Assembly (NCBI GenBank): GCA_037974965.1
Contig: JBBPFI010000016.1
Span: 682,001-746,000, forward strand
Origin: Dacryopinax spathularia
Lineage: Eukaryota; Basidiomycota; Dacrymycetes; Dacrymycetales; Dacrymycetaceae
DNA length: 64,000 nt
Direction: 5' to 3'
Shown: positions 33,210-45,688 of the stretch, one piece after another
Layout of the letters: each line of letters opens with the position of its first letter
How positions within the stretch are numbered: the first letter of the stretch is position 1
Notes under the pieces: generated by a model
Seen by the model: only the letters and a program-made list of their open reading frames with translations
The model's database searches: none
Told to the model about the DNA's origin: nothing
Made by a program: the position numbers and the translations under genes

Positions 33210-34283
33210 CTTTCAGTCTCCTGCTGCTTTTCTTGCTGAGGACGTGGACTGGTGGAAGTGAAAGGAAGAGAAGCTGCACCAGAGTGAAATGGATAAGCGA
33301 ATACTGAGTAGTGGGTAGGAGGCGACGAAGAGTACTAGTGAGCGAGCTGAGGGTCGCGACCAGAGGGTGCGGAGTCGAACGGCGTACTTGAAGCTGAGAA
33401 GGCGCGGTCGTGGCTGTGCACCGTTGCACGGATCTGCGGCTCGGACACACTCTACAGCCTAGGTACCGCATGTTGCAGGCTCTGCCCTTCAAACATCTAC
33501 CTGCTCCAAATATCCGCGAGACAGAAGATCGGGTCTCCTTCCGAGTGGAGCCTGAGAGGGATTCAGGTGGCTACATGCAAGCTTTTTGACCAATACGTTA
33601 TGGTTCGGACGTACTACAGTATGAGCCCACCTGGAGAGTGGTAGGTACATCCCGGACGGCGGGAAGAGTGCGTCCCGGATCAGCCCGCGAATGGTTACCA
33701 GGTAGCCTGTGCGCTGCGGCAGCAGACAAGTATTGACACGATTCGCTGCGCTTACGCTATATACTAACTTGTGTACTTCCAACCCATGTATCGAGTGACG
33801 GTACTAGTAGTGGTCAAGGACAATCGCCGCGTGCGTCGCAACAGTTGGACACGCATTCTCGCCGTTTATTGCCCACACAGTATGCAATGGATATGCGTCC
33901 CTCTTAAGTTTCCAGCGGTTTGATCTAATTTGCCCAATACCATCGAGCAGACTTCAGTGCGAGGCACGATAACCTGGCGAGACGAGTCACGAGCTGATAC
34001 TTTTGCTGGCTTCTGAAGACTCTTTTCGGGCAGTGGACTCTCTCAGCTGCTACGGTGAGTAGGAGGCGATGGTCCATCGTGAGTTCAACAATCGTATCCA
34101 GTCCGTTCCACGGTTCCAGACGGTCTGAAGTTATGTACTACTACGACAGATAAGTAAGGAGCACTAGGACTCAGGAAGAAAGCGCGAAAATCATGATACA
34201 CATCGCGCGAATCGCAACAAGCCCAGAATCGTGCAATCAGGCTTTGTCTGAAAGACTGTTCACCTGGAAATAAGGCGAAAGAG
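33210..34283. other. Intergenic region
   Basis: About 1.1 kb. No gene supported; promoter of the export-factor gene and 3' end of the F-box gene. No repeat noticed. Confidence 0.5.
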
Positions 34284-35992
34284 TCAGGAGATTGCTGTGT
34301 GACTCATCAAAAAATGACCAAGGCATGTGGTATTAAGTGGCACGCACTTTGAGGAGCGAAATGGATGGGCTGGCCAGGATGTTGCGCATTCCAAATGCAC
34401 CATCATCTCCAACTCACGCCGTGTATCTCCTTGAAGGAATGGGCGGACTTCAACGGACTGTAGGGATGTTGAACAGCGTGTGCGCAGCCGAACCAAATGA
34501 GCCAGAAATCGCAGCGTGTCGGTCGAAACGGACTCATTACCATGTTGCGCCAATGACGCATCCGTACGCAAGGTTAACTTGCGCAGGTCAAGCAGGCAAC
34601 TCGGCGAGCTCCCTTCCATGGACATCAAGGTCCGAAGGAGGGGAATCAGCAAGTGTCTTCCGCCATCTGAGATGCGTTCGTCGGAGGCTTGCGCTTTGGC
34701 AATCTCTCCCAGAGTTGCGTCACAATAAAGTTCGCGGATATGTGGCATGTGGCGCCAGACGTTCTGAAGTTCTTCGATGGAATGCTCTATCTTCAGCATC
34801 AAGATCACGTGTTCCACCGAGGAGAGCATGGTAACGCTCTTCACTAGCCAAGGAAGCGTGAAGCTGTCAACGTGAAGCTGTCGCACTGTGTCGAGGCTGG
34901 TACGAATAACATTGGCGGGTGGCACTAATGACCATGGCGGCGTGTTTTCAAGCCAGGACGTTTCGAGGGAAAGTGACGTGAGCTTCGAGAATGAATGGAG
35001 CCAGGGTCCGAGGCGCATCGTATCCAGTTCATTATCTGGATCACGTGAGTAGGATTCCGACGATCGAGACTACGCAGCAACTTACGAACCGCGATTACCA
35101 GGGTACGAACGGAGTCAAGCGGTCTCGCTGTCCGGGGCACTCCATAGGCATTAGGGTAGTCAATAGTGTCGCGACGGCTTCGGCACAGCGTTCTGCGAAC
35201 AAGGCGTATGGTTTGCAGTTTCGGGAACATGGTGCTGGGATTATCGAAGACGACGGCGTTGCGATGGTAACATATTCCAGTATCGAGACTGGTTAGATTG
35301 GCGCCGTATGTAGAGAAGAAGCGGGCCGTGCGGTTGAGGTACGTACGAGAGCGGCTGCATTCCATCCAGTAGCACGCAAGGTTCAGGGTAAGATGGAAGT
35401 TGATGTGGGGGTGTGAAGCAATGACGCCCTCGACCAACCGAAAGTCTGACAGGTTACTCTGGAGCCAATAGCGAGACCACAGATATGAGCAGCCGAACGC
35501 TGCCGCACGCCATTCCTTGCACACCTGTGAGCAGGATACCTGGAAGACAGGCCCGACAGGGGCAGACGTCTCTACCGGGTCGTGTTCGTCCGCGGAAGAC
35601 TTTTGAGGTTCTCCGATGACAACCGCGCCCAACTTGAAGATGATAAGCAGTATGTCATAGGGAAGACGAGGGATCTTTGTTTGCGTCGTGGGAGCTGCGG
35701 ATGCGGCACTGTACTGGAGCTCGTCACGCCGGCTGGCGTAGCTTGTGCTGTCGATGGTCGGATTGATCCCGTGTGAACGATTGTCGTTCTCCTGGTGGGT
35801 ATATTTGCCAGCCCGTACGCACAGGCGTTTACGGGGTGGAGCGTTGTCCTTCCGGGTTGCTTCAAACGCGTGACGTTCTTGACGTTCCCGACGAAGTTGA
35901 TGAAGTCTTCGTCGCTTCAAGCTGGGTGGTATGGGTCGCGCATCGCAAGCGGGAACTTCGACTTGCGCAGGGACCTGGGTTAAGACGGGCAT
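34284..35992 (-). CDS. F-box domain protein with LRR-like region, two exons
   Basis: Exons 35086-35992 and 34284-35035 encode 552 residues. The open frame extends upstream only to a GTG, so the ATG at 35992 (MPVLTQVPAQ) is taken as start. A long basic N-terminus (LKRRRLHQLRRERQER) comes first. The F-box is IPRLPYDILLIIFKLG at about residue 108, followed by YLWSRYWLQSNLSDFRLVEG after VSCSQVCKEWR. Leucine-rich repeats-like strands follow, including WLHSFSKLTSLSLET right after the phase-1 intron. Intron position and the motifs match the gene at 40363, so the two are duplicates. Presumed SCF substrate adaptor. Confidence 0.85.
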
Positions 35993-38714
35993 GTTGTAGA
36001 GGAAAGGAAAGATTGGGGAGGAAGAAGGCACGGCGGGAATGGGCCAGATAACACAGGTAAATATAGGAAGATGTTGAAGCCTCGAGGCAAGGGGACACGC
36101 AAGCCTGTAGAGTCATAAGGAAATTTCGACGGAGAGGAAAATGTATGGACGAAGGCTTACGTCGTCCCCTGCCTCGTGCCTGCCTCGCATTCTCGCCCTT
36201 GGCCCAGACAGCAGGGCAGCACGGGATCTGCATTGAGCCTGGGATTGAGGGGAATGTGCGGCCGGTGATGACTTCATCTCCAGCGAACACGCGTATGTCT
36301 GGCCCTCCGTGAGAAAAATCGAGATGCGTGAGCGATCCAATGGTCCGTGCGCCCGCCGCGGAAGTTGGAAGCCGCGACCCTGCGACACGCGAGCGGACAG
36401 GCTATAGACACGTATACGGGCTTCGTCTTCCCTGAACATCGACCGCTCGTCTGCACTGGCCAACGAAAGTCGAAAATTGGGCACCCGCGACACGTAGGCT
36501 GGAACTTTTGTAGGGAGTCGTCGGTAGCACGGTCGCCAGTACTCTAGCCGTTTCCACGCAAACTTCGCGAATGGGAGTATGCCTTCGCCTCACTCCTCCT
36601 TAACGACGCCACATAGCGACGCGCTGAGCAACGCCGTTCAGCGTAAGAAGGGTGTAAGGGCCAGGAGCCCCATCCCATTGCAGAGGCAAGATTATTCGCC
36701 GGAAATCTTCCATGAAATGGCGCTGATCGGACCTGCGGGTTGAGCAGCGATTTCAGAATTAAGCAGGAACGTCTCAAGGAACTGCACCAAACGAACCTCG
36801 GCTCTTAGGCCGCCCAACATCATCCTTATCTCTCATTATATTGCCTCGAAGACAGGTCCAAAGGAGGGGGAGAAGAGATGCTGCGAAGTGCAGCATTGAC
36901 CTAGAAATCGCGCCGCCCAGCTCGCTCGTATGGCAACAACCCGCTCATCAGATCGACGGCGACACCACCCCTCCTCGGTCGACAGAGGAATGCCTACTTG
37001 GAAAGAAGAGGCAATGCTATACTCAAACCTGCCACGGGCCTGTCTGCCACCGACGGTCGCATGTCAGCACATCTTGCAAAGCGGGCGAGGCAGAAAATGA
37101 CGAACCAGATGTCTTAATCCGGCAACATCGATCCCTTGCGACCTTGTCCTCGTATTCCGATTGGCAATCGAAGGCGTTTCCACCAGCGCCGATGTGCCTG
37201 ACTCTTCAAGCGTCTCTGAGCGGGCGGCGTTGCCCTCCACGTCGAGGAACGCCGCCGAGCTTCTCTCAGTCGATGCAACGGTGTCGTAACCACACGGTGC
37301 AATTGATGGATAGAGGGATGTTCCGGCCTAGCACCAGACGATGGTTGTAGACGCGGCAATATTCTGCAAGCAGCGAATAGGCAACCTGTATGCGCGTCAA
37401 TGCCGTCAATGGAGGTGTTGTAATGCAGATCCGTCGATGCGCACCACGCAACGAAACGGTATTGAGGTGAGCAGACTCCAAAAATGGGCGGGCAGCGGGC
37501 TGACAGCGCAGCAGAGAAGGCCGGAATGGACGATGGGGAGCGAGGGGGAAAGGCAAGGGCAGCGCATTTGACACCCTCCTCCATCATTCAGTTTCGCCAA
37601 TGTTCAACTTCATGTTATGACTTTGCGACAGGAGCCGTTGATGAGCGTATTGCATGACCTCCCTGTCATCCATGCGCAGGCTGTCAGCCTGGTTGCTCGA
37701 CAGCCAAGCAAAGAGAAGCGAGAAGGCGCACCGTCACGAAGGTTTATGTCTCCCCCACAGACCGCTCAGGCTCTTCTCATTGCAACCGCGCGTCCTACAG
37801 TCCACTTCTCAATGTGGCTGGCTCCGTCCTGATATCGTGCGCCTCGTACCGCCTCTGCAGCTAAGTTGCATCACCCTTCCAGACACACCGCCCAGCTCAG
37901 GGGAGGCCGAATCACCACAGCTCTCTTACGTTTTCCCTCTTGTCTTCCGCCAAAAGGCTTGCAGAGAGGCAGATGATCGTAGTATGCTTGGACTAGAACT
38001 CCCAGCACTCTGATGTCCGAGAGCCCGTCGTCGAAAGGTCGTCCGTCCCTGACTGCACGGCCCATCAGAATAGAGCTGCCCTTCTCGCTCGTCGGGCATA
38101 GTTTCGACCATTTGACAAGGGCGCCGATTATACGCAGGTCGAGGATAGTGTATTCTTGAAGGTGGAATTGCCACAGGATCAACAGTAAGGTAGACTGCTG
38201 CTTCCCCAGCTCAAGCACTTGTGAGTGAATCGCAACGCACGCGCAAACGATTGATCGGGCCCGATCGGGCCGGTCGTCACGTGTACCCGTGACAATCGCG
38301 AAGATCCACGACCGAGTCTCATCCTTGTCTGTTGTTCAACCACTTACATACTAGGAAGTTCCACGATTCCTCATTCGATCAGGTAGGGATCCCCTGGTAA
38401 TGCCTAAATGGATGTTGACAGGCTCTATATCTGATCGGTGGACTACTTGTAACGCCTGAGCCACGTTTGATCGAACATATGAGCGACAGCATTCCTGCGG
38501 GTCCAACCCCCCCGAGAGATAGGGCATGCATGAGATTGTCATAGAGTGGAATACAGGGGATAGAAGGGAGCATAAGGCAAAGAGAGACAAGAAAGCGAGG
38601 GAAATAAGACGCGGCCATCCTCATGTGCCAGGATGGAAGGCTTCGAAGTTTTGCTTAACACGCTCCCTGTGCAGTCGAATCAGGACATGCGACGGCGTGA
38701 AACCACTATGGTCC
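35993..38714. other. Intergenic region of 2.7 kb
   Basis: No gene with support. An ACGCGT core lies at 36289-36294, about 300 bp upstream of the F-box start. A minus-strand frame at 37871-38218 has protein-like composition but no partner exons. A perfect 14-bp palindrome, GATCGGGCCCGATC, is at 38253-38266. Confidence 0.45.
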
Positions 38715-40363
38715 TCACCTATAGGGAGAAACCAACTGAGCCGGCCACTCCGTGCTGTCGCCCAAGGATACCATCTCTTGGAACACTCGCGCTTCGTCTC
38801 CTGTCACTGACGCCGGCACCCGCACATCGACGCCTTGAAGCGAGATCGAGCACGTGCCGCGGACTTGCGCAAGCTGGAGGAGACACCCAATAGTTTCTGA
38901 ATCAAACGTTTGTGGGTTCTGAGGAGGAACGGGGTTGTCAACGCGGAACGATATGGTGTGAAGACATGGGAGGGGAATCGAGTCCTCTGGATCAAACTCG
39001 ATCAAGGCATGAAGAACAGGCTCCAGCAGTATTTCTCCATCTTTCGGAGCCGCCTGGCCATCTTCCAACCAACGCGTGCTTTCGTCGTAAGTCGCATCGC
39101 AGAAGAGTTCGCGTACATTTGGTATGCGACAGAAGAAGGTACCGAACAACGAGACTTCCGTCGGCGCCAACCCTTTCTTCACTCGCAAGACCACGTGGTT
39201 AACGGTTGAGAGGACGGTCGTACAGTTGAGCAGCCAAGGGAGCATAAAGTTGTCCACGTAGAGTCGTCGCAAGTCACAAAAGTTCAGCCCGGTCACCTCC
39301 AACCGCTCATTCGGTGACATGCTGTGTGTTACTTCGAGGCGAAGGGTGGTAAGCCCTGAGAACGAATGGAGCCACTGGCAAGTGGTAATCGAGGGAATAT
39401 GTTTGTCATCGCCTGGGGACTGCGCAGTTAGAAATGGCAGTGGCAGTAGCGAAACCGCTCACGAATGGCAATACCGAAGTCATGAATGTAAGATCGCCCC
39501 ACTGTCCGGCGTTCAGCCCATCTCTTGGCCTGGATCTGGCTAGCGTCGTGACTACGCAGACAGTCAACTTTACCAACCACCTTCATGGCCCCCAGCTGTC
39601 GTAGGGGGAACTGGGCGCTGCCGAAAAGGAAGGTATCCTCGTGATTGCATACGGCGGTGATGAGCGAGGTCACCTTGTGACCGTGTACCCTGAGGAATTT
39701 AGCCGTGCGTTTAAGAAACGTAAGTGCGGCTCTGGATTGTGGCGAATAGCAGAACAGATCGAGAAGGAGGCTGAAGGCAACGTCGCGACGCGAGGCAATG
39801 ATCCCTTCTACGAACCGGAATGTCCGTCGGTCGCCTTGCAAGCAATACCGGGACCATAGGTAAGAGCTGTCGAGAGCGACCTGACGCCAGTCCTGGCATA
39901 CTTGAGAGCAGGAGACCTGGTACGCCGGTTCAAGCTCTCTGCCAAGGGCGAGCCTATTGCATACAGAGGCTTGAGGTCCCATGACGACAGCTCCCATCTC
40001 GAAGATCATGCGAAGCACTTCAGGGGGGAGCCTGCGCATCGGTGCCCGATGGCTGCGAGCCTTGAAAAGCTTAACGCGTAACTTCTTGATACGGTCGAGG
40101 TCCTGCTTCATGCCGCGTTTTTGCCGATGGATTTCCTTGTAGCGATCGTCCATCTTGACCTTGCACCTCTCGATGTCCCGCATTATTCGCCATTCGGCGT
40201 CTGTAGTCACATCGTTCGAATTCCAAGCCGGGCCGAAATCAAGGCGATGTTCGTCTTCTAAGCGGTGATTTCGAAAGAGGGGTACTGCGACTTGGACCAC
40301 ATCCGGTTGCTTGGAGCATGGTAGTGCTTCCGTATTGGCGGTGCGACGGGATGAGCGCGGCAT
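38715..40363 (-). CDS. F-box domain protein with LRR-like region, two exons
   Basis: Exons 39463-40363 and 38715-39412 encode 532 residues. The N-terminus contains HRLDFGPAWNSND and a charged helical stretch (about 58-105), then F-box RRLPPEVLRMIFEMGA (about residue 110), QVSCSQVCQDWRQVALDSSYLWSRY and LRR-like strands. The 50-bp intron is placed to give IAIR joined to DDKHIPS, matching the relative at 35992 where IAV is followed by HNELDT at the same phase; a nearer acceptor would break the frame. The protein ends STEWPAQLVSPYR, close to the relative. Probable SCF substrate receptor. Confidence 0.85.
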
Positions 40364-41493
40364 GATACAGGTGTTCCAGGAAGGGCAGAGAAGAGCACGC
40401 TGACAGGGAAGGAATAAGCGAGATGCGTTGACATGACAGCAATTTCAGTCCCACGAGCCAGGGGACGCGCAAGCCTTGCCATTCGTATCGAGCATGCGGC
40501 TGACAGGAGATGAGTTGACTGTGCTGAGAACGAGCTCTGCCTCATGCACGCCTCGCGTTTTCGACGTCGGACCCGTCGGATACACGGGAGAGGATAAGCA
40601 TTGCGCATACCATAGGAGGACAGTCGATGAGGCGAGGATGACTTGACCCGAAGCCTCGCGCGAGCCTTGCGTGAGGACCATTCAGACGCAAGCGAGCCCC
40701 TGAAGCGGACGATCCTCATGGCAGATGGGCACTGCAGTCCGCGACACGAAAGCACAGACGCACGAAAGCGCCTACTGGCACTGCGATGCTTGACGAGACC
40801 AACAGACAATAGTCGATAGCTGACCCCTCAAGAGTAGAATCGAGAATTCGCGAGAAGAAATAGCCAGTATGAGGAGGAGAGTTCGGGCCGTGCCGCACGC
40901 TTCCATATTCGGTAAGCCTGTCCGCTGTGCTTGACGACCGATCACAAAGGCAACGCCAACAGATTCGAAAACAACAGGATTCGTTCGACAGCGAGAGCAG
41001 CATGCCGTTGACTCCCTACGTAATCGAGTTGAGGTCGTCAAGCCAAGGGTGCTGGTGGGAAATACACCAGCTGATTACTGGCAGCCTGATCGTCTGGGAG
41101 GTCCAACAAGGGGTTTTGTTCCACAAGTACCCAACGCAACGCTCACCCATGAATACGCGGGATATCAGAATTTGGACTGGGTGGAGCAACGTACGCATTG
41201 GCGGACACGTTCCAGGCCATCCCTCGCAGGAAACGGGTCGCTCTATGGTGGCAAGAGCAGCCTTTACAACATTTGTTCGGCGGTCCACCTTACAAGTACT
41301 CCAGGCGACGTGGCGATGCTATACTCAATCTACGATAGCAAGGACTAGCATCCCAGGTCCCATGTTAGTACGACGAGAAGAAGGGCAGCTCAGCGAACGA
41401 CGAACCAGACCCGATCGCATCTCGTTCTCAGACGTGCATCACGACCCAGTTTCCGACGCCATTGCAGCCCTACACCTCGTCCCCCACTTCACC
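40364..41493. other. Intergenic region
   Basis: About 1.1 kb between an F-box gene start and the 3' end of the glycerate kinase gene. A plus-strand frame of about 130 codons at 40950-41348 reads somewhat protein-like, but it has no start codon at its head and no recognised domain, so it is not called. Confidence 0.45.
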
Positions 41494-42685
41494 TTAGAAC
41501 GTTTCCGAGCGAACGACGTTCCTTCCTCTATCGATGACTACTCTGAGGCCCCTTCCGGCCCATGGAGTACCATCTTGCTCCTGAGCGCCACTTTCGGTGG
41601 AGGAAGAGGTATTCCAGCCCTGCGCTACGCCATCCGAGAAGTAGTAATAGCCTGGCAGGTAACGATCCACGAATCTATATGCATGTCAGACATGATGCGA
41701 TCGGCAGATCTACAAGACGAAGTAGGAAGAGGGGAAAGAGAGAAGAGCGAACGCGAATGTAGGCAGCATTCGGTCAGCGTGGTGCGCCCGCCGCACACTC
41801 CAGTAGAAGAAGTTGAACAACGTGGGAACGCAGTGTGGCACAAGAAGGAGAAACGACGTACGCCTTGACCTGCTCGTCCGTCATTCCCTTCCCACCGTTC
41901 TTCGCTTTCATGTTATGTTCCTGCTGCAGTCGCCATTCATGAACATATTTGATGTCCTCCGGTGCGATCTATGCGCATATAGTCAGCCTCCAAGCCACAT
42001 CTTGTCCAACAAGGAAAGTGGGACAACGCACCTGGACGAACACCTTGAAAGCTGGCCACCACTCCTCCGCGTACCTCTTCAAGTACTCGTTGATCTCTTT
42101 CACGTCCTCCAGCCGATGCCTCGGAATCGTCGGTCCCTCCCAGCTCTCATACGCCTCGTATCGCCTCCTCAACTCGTCCTCGCTCAAGGGATAGAAGCCC
42201 GTACACCATCCCTCCACCAGTACGACATCTACCGAGCCAAGTACCGGCACTCCCTCGAAAGCTCGATCGCCTTCCCCACCGAAGAGAGATTTGTCGAATA
42301 CCGGAAGGATGGTCGTATTATGCTCCTTTGCTCGCTTCAGTGCACGGAAGATCCCGACTCCGAGGTCGAGGTCGTGTGTTCCAGGTTGGCCGCGTCCGGT
42401 CAAGAGCGGGTTGTCCTTATGCTGCTTCGCGACCTTCACCAGCCCAGAGTGTGGGAGGTAAAGATCGTCTATCGACAGAACAGCGACGCGTAGGTTGTTT
42501 GGTGGGGATCGGAGAAGGGAGGCGAGCGCGGTGCACAGAAACGTCTTCCCGGAGCCTTGCGGACCCTGGAATAGCACGAAGAGCGGTTCTGATCGTGGCT
42601 GAGGTGGAAGGTGGGAGAGTATGTGTTGTGCCATGAGAGGGACTGCCGGCGGCAGGTTGGGGGCGAGCGGGTGTTCGGTGGTCAT
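41494..42685 (-). CDS. D-glycerate 3-kinase, Tda10-type P-loop kinase
   Basis: Exons 42032-42685, 41862-41968 and 41494-41674 encode 313 residues. A Walker A motif GPQGSGKT sits at about residue 43. It is followed by AVLSIDDLYLPH, LLTGRGQPGTHDLDLG and VLVEGWCTGFYPL, then NGGKGMTDEQVK and FVDRYLPGYYYFSDG, the last block restored by splicing. This is the order seen in fungal Tda10 and plant GLYK, which phosphorylate D-glycerate to 3-phosphoglycerate. Length agrees with the family. The frame is open further upstream: an in-frame ATG at 42841 would add a leader with ARGSLATRLGPGYRTFSTSF, which looks like a mitochondrial presequence. Dual targeting is possible. Confidence 0.9.
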
Positions 42686-43103
42686 CGTGCCGATGTGGGG
42701 GGCGGGAGGGAGGTAAGGGTAGGTGCCGCAATTACGGAAAGAAGTGCTGAACGTTCTATAGCCAGGACCAAGTCTAGTGGCTAGTGAACCTCTCGCAAGC
42801 GGTCGTATGAGTGGAAAGATGAGATACGGACATCCGAGCATGCCATCTCTGCCTTTGAGGTCGCTCACCGTCGGACGATGGGGACGAGCCCTGAGTCGGC
42901 TTTGGGTAATTCCGCACCTCCACCGGACTATGAGGGGGATAGGCTTGGCACGCGGTTTCACAACTTTTTGCTAACTGTACTATCATTGCTTAGGTACCCG
43001 TCTCTCTAATTTTCGAGTAGAAACCCCGGTAGAAGAATATACAGGGTGACGGCGAGTTGTTTTTGGAAGTCGGAAGGACGATCGCGGAAGCCCCAGCAGT
43101 GGA
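42686..43103. other. Intergenic region
   Basis: Upstream of the glycerate kinase start and downstream of an F-box gene. It includes the possible alternative start codon and presequence frame of the kinase (42686-42841). No other feature. Confidence 0.45.
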
Positions 43104-44640
43104 TTAAGTGTCATTGAATGGGAAGATTTCCAGAGAAAACGTATCGCAGGGCTCCAGACTCACAAGCTGTTCCAGTCGGGATCGCTCTTCCCCGTCGGGC
43201 ATGGGATTGAGGCGAAGTACATGCAATGGGCGCGCCGTTCGGTTTCGTGCCCGCACGAGACTTTCCACTGCCGGAAGGCTCTCTTTCGTTGGTGACGAGA
43301 GCGAAAGACTGCGAAGCTCGCGCAGAACAAGAGGAGAGCCTGCATATACTTTTGCTAGGACACCCAGGAATTCTTGTGCTCCTCGAGCGTCCTCTATCTC
43401 TTGACAACAGACGTCCCTGGTGCCGGGTACATGTTTGAAGAAAGCCAAGATATTTTCGAATAGCGCTGGGTAATCCGTGATGGTCTGAAAGATCAGTACT
43501 ACGGTCCGAACAGATGTCAGAGCTTGGGTGTAAACCGGGATACACGAGATCGCCTCGGAGTTTATGTTGAGATTGCGCAAGTCTCCGTAGTTGGCGCCAA
43601 GAGGTCTCATGGACCATGGGAAAAATTGCGCGTAGCCGCCAAGCGACAACTTCATCACCCGCGGAAAGGCTTGCAAGAGCCTTACGGCATTGTCAACACC
43701 GAGGTCAGCAACTACTCGAGTCAGCTAAGTCAAGTTTACAAGCACATAGCGAACGCTCTCACAGGGGTCGATGAGTTGCAAGTTGCGGACGGCTGACATC
43801 CAATTCGAGCCCGCCGCAACCACGGCGTCCAGCGTACAAGAAGTCTCCGCATCACCTCCTGTAATTGACTGATTTCCCTCCAAGCCCAGCGCAGTGGCAG
43901 AGAAAAGGTTGGGAGAAAGCGATTTGCCTTGACACGCTGGCATAAGATCCGCCTCCACGCATGTTGAGCTAGTAGCTGGGGGAGTCAACCGGTTGATAAT
44001 CCCTGATATGAAGGCGCTAAGCCGCCCAAGCAGCTTCTGCAGTGGAACCTGCTCGTGGTACTGAATACGAAGACTGATGTCAAAGTTGATGTCAAAGTTG
44101 ATGAAGGTAGGAAGGCTAGGCGGCTCCTTAGGACGGGAAAGCGAAGACCAAATGTTTGGCATAGAGGTACAATCATATCTTGACCACAGGTAGGCAGTTT
44201 GGAAGGTCACTTGACGCCAACGCCAACACACCTGCGAGCAACGAACTTGGTATGTCAAAGAGATGTTGGACCATGAGCGCAGAACTTCAGCCCCTTCCTC
44301 GAAGATGACGCGCAAGACGTCGTCCGGCACTCGCAAGATGGGCGCTCGGTGTCCGCGAGCCAACACGAGGTGTGCTCGCTGAAGCTGCAAGCGTTCCTGC
44401 AACGCCTGGATGCAGCGTTCCTTCCCTCGAATTTCTTCACGCACGTTATCCATGGCCCGCTTGGTATCATTGATCTGCTCCAGTACGTCCTTTTCAGCCG
44501 ACCCCGCCCTAGCGGTCCACGCAGCGCCGAAGTCGGTCCTATCTTCCTCCGCTGGTAGTTCCTAAGCCAGTTTCTGCTTGAGGTCACGAATCTCTAAAGC
44601 AGATCCCAGCACATACCACTGAGGTCGGATACTCGTGCAT
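43104..44640 (-). CDS. F-box domain protein with LRR-like region, three exons
   Basis: Exons 44617-44640, 43763-44561 and 43104-43711 encode 476 residues. The first exon codes for only eight residues (MHEYPTSV) and is joined through a GTATGT donor to ELPAEEDRTDFGAAW, giving the same N-terminal FGxxW segment seen in the genes at 4135 and 40363. The F-box is LRVPDDVLRVIFEEG at about residue 84, followed by QVRCSQVCWRWRQVTFQTAYLWSRY. A TAG at 43725-43727 in the reading frame is removed by a 51-bp intron with good GTGAGA, CTGAC and TAG signals. The rest is LRR-like (FPRVMKLSLGGYAQF). Presumed SCF substrate adaptor. Confidence 0.82.
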
Positions 44641-44880
44641 GTTTACGTCGTGTGTACTCGGACTCGGTAGTTAGGTATGTGTACAGGTGGTCGCAGAAGA
44701 TAAGGGCTGGCTCCCAACCGCGTTATCCTTCCGAAGCTCAAGCATATTCTTGCACCGCCCCTCCGAAACAGGGCCGAACACCGGTCCACGTTTCAGGCAA
44801 ACGACGTGCTACGATGATGGGCTACACCAAACTGCCTCTAGACCGCTAGTAAGGACCACAACTCTCCCTACTCTACCATT

Positions 44881-45377
44881 TCATCTCACACTCTCGCGCT
44901 GACCAGGGTAGTCGGGCGGCGGTTCACATGCGGATTCCGTATCTGGAGCAGGAGGAGTACTTACTAGGCCGTCGCGCACTTCAGACGGCTTGACGAGAGC
45001 ATCCTGGCCGGCGGCTTGATAGCTTGGTAGCTCGACATCCTCCCCATCGCTCGCACGCACCACTCCCGCTCGCGGCTGCATCCTCCCTTCTTCCATACCC
45101 TCCAGCCGACGCCTCAGCTGTTCCAGCTCCGCTCTCATCCGTGCTCCTTCACTCGATTCATCATGCCGATTTGCGGCCGCATCGGAGCGAGTCGACCAAA
45201 AATGTACAACGGCGAGGTAGATACCAACGCAAGCTGTAATGGCGACCACGACAAGGATGGCTACGCAATTGGCTCGAAGTGAGGGGGCATAACGATGGGG
45301 AAGAATGGACAGGACGAACCGATAATTGTGGGTCCCGGCGTCCAGCGAGGGGCGGGTTCAAGTTGTGCCTGGTCCAT
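44881..45377 (-). CDS. Small single-pass membrane protein with PY motifs (family member 4)
   Basis: Exons 45320-45377 and 44881-45260 encode 145 residues. After MDQAQLEPAPRWTPGPTII a phase-1 intron precedes the helix ILVVVAITACVGIYLAVVHFW. A charged helix MRAELEQLRRRLEGMEEG follows, then ELPSYQAAGQDALVKPSEV and a near C-terminal PPDY. First of four same-strand relatives within 4 kb. The coiled-coil-like part suggests oligomerisation. PY motifs suggest binding to WW domains of a Nedd4/Rsp5 ligase; this is inference. Confidence 0.75.
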
Positions 45378-45688
45378 TCCGAGCGCGAGTCACAAACACG
45401 CCACAGACAATGACGGCCTGGGACTGAATACTCGGGAACAACCTGCGATCAGCCTACGGTCGTTGTCTGCAGAGTTAGGCACCCCGAGACAGGCTTTCAA
45501 ACGGCGCTGGGAGGGTATGCTGTGCGTGCGCAGTTTCTTGTTCTTCAGTCCGTCCCTGACGGAGCGCAGTCGAGATGTCGATGCTGGCATCAGGGGGACG
45601 GTCAGGAGGGTTGCGAGAGGATTGCGAATTCGACAAAAGACACCTTCTGTGACCTGCTTTGGGTGGTTCGAGCCCCAACCGCTGCTCC
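45378..45688. other. Intergenic region
   Basis: Short spacer between two array members. No separate feature is visible; it may include remnants of the C-terminal part missing from the next gene. Confidence 0.4.

Noticed and set aside
40927-41868. 313-codon plus-strand frame
   Set aside because: Its second half lies antisense to the last exons of the glycerate kinase gene, whose conserved C-terminus (FVDRYLPGYYYFSDG) is clear; the rest has no domain.
43725-43727. In-frame TAG in the F-box gene at 44640, first taken as a pseudogene stop
   Set aside because: A 51-bp intron with GTGAGA donor, CTGAC branch-like site and TAG acceptor removes it and keeps the frame.
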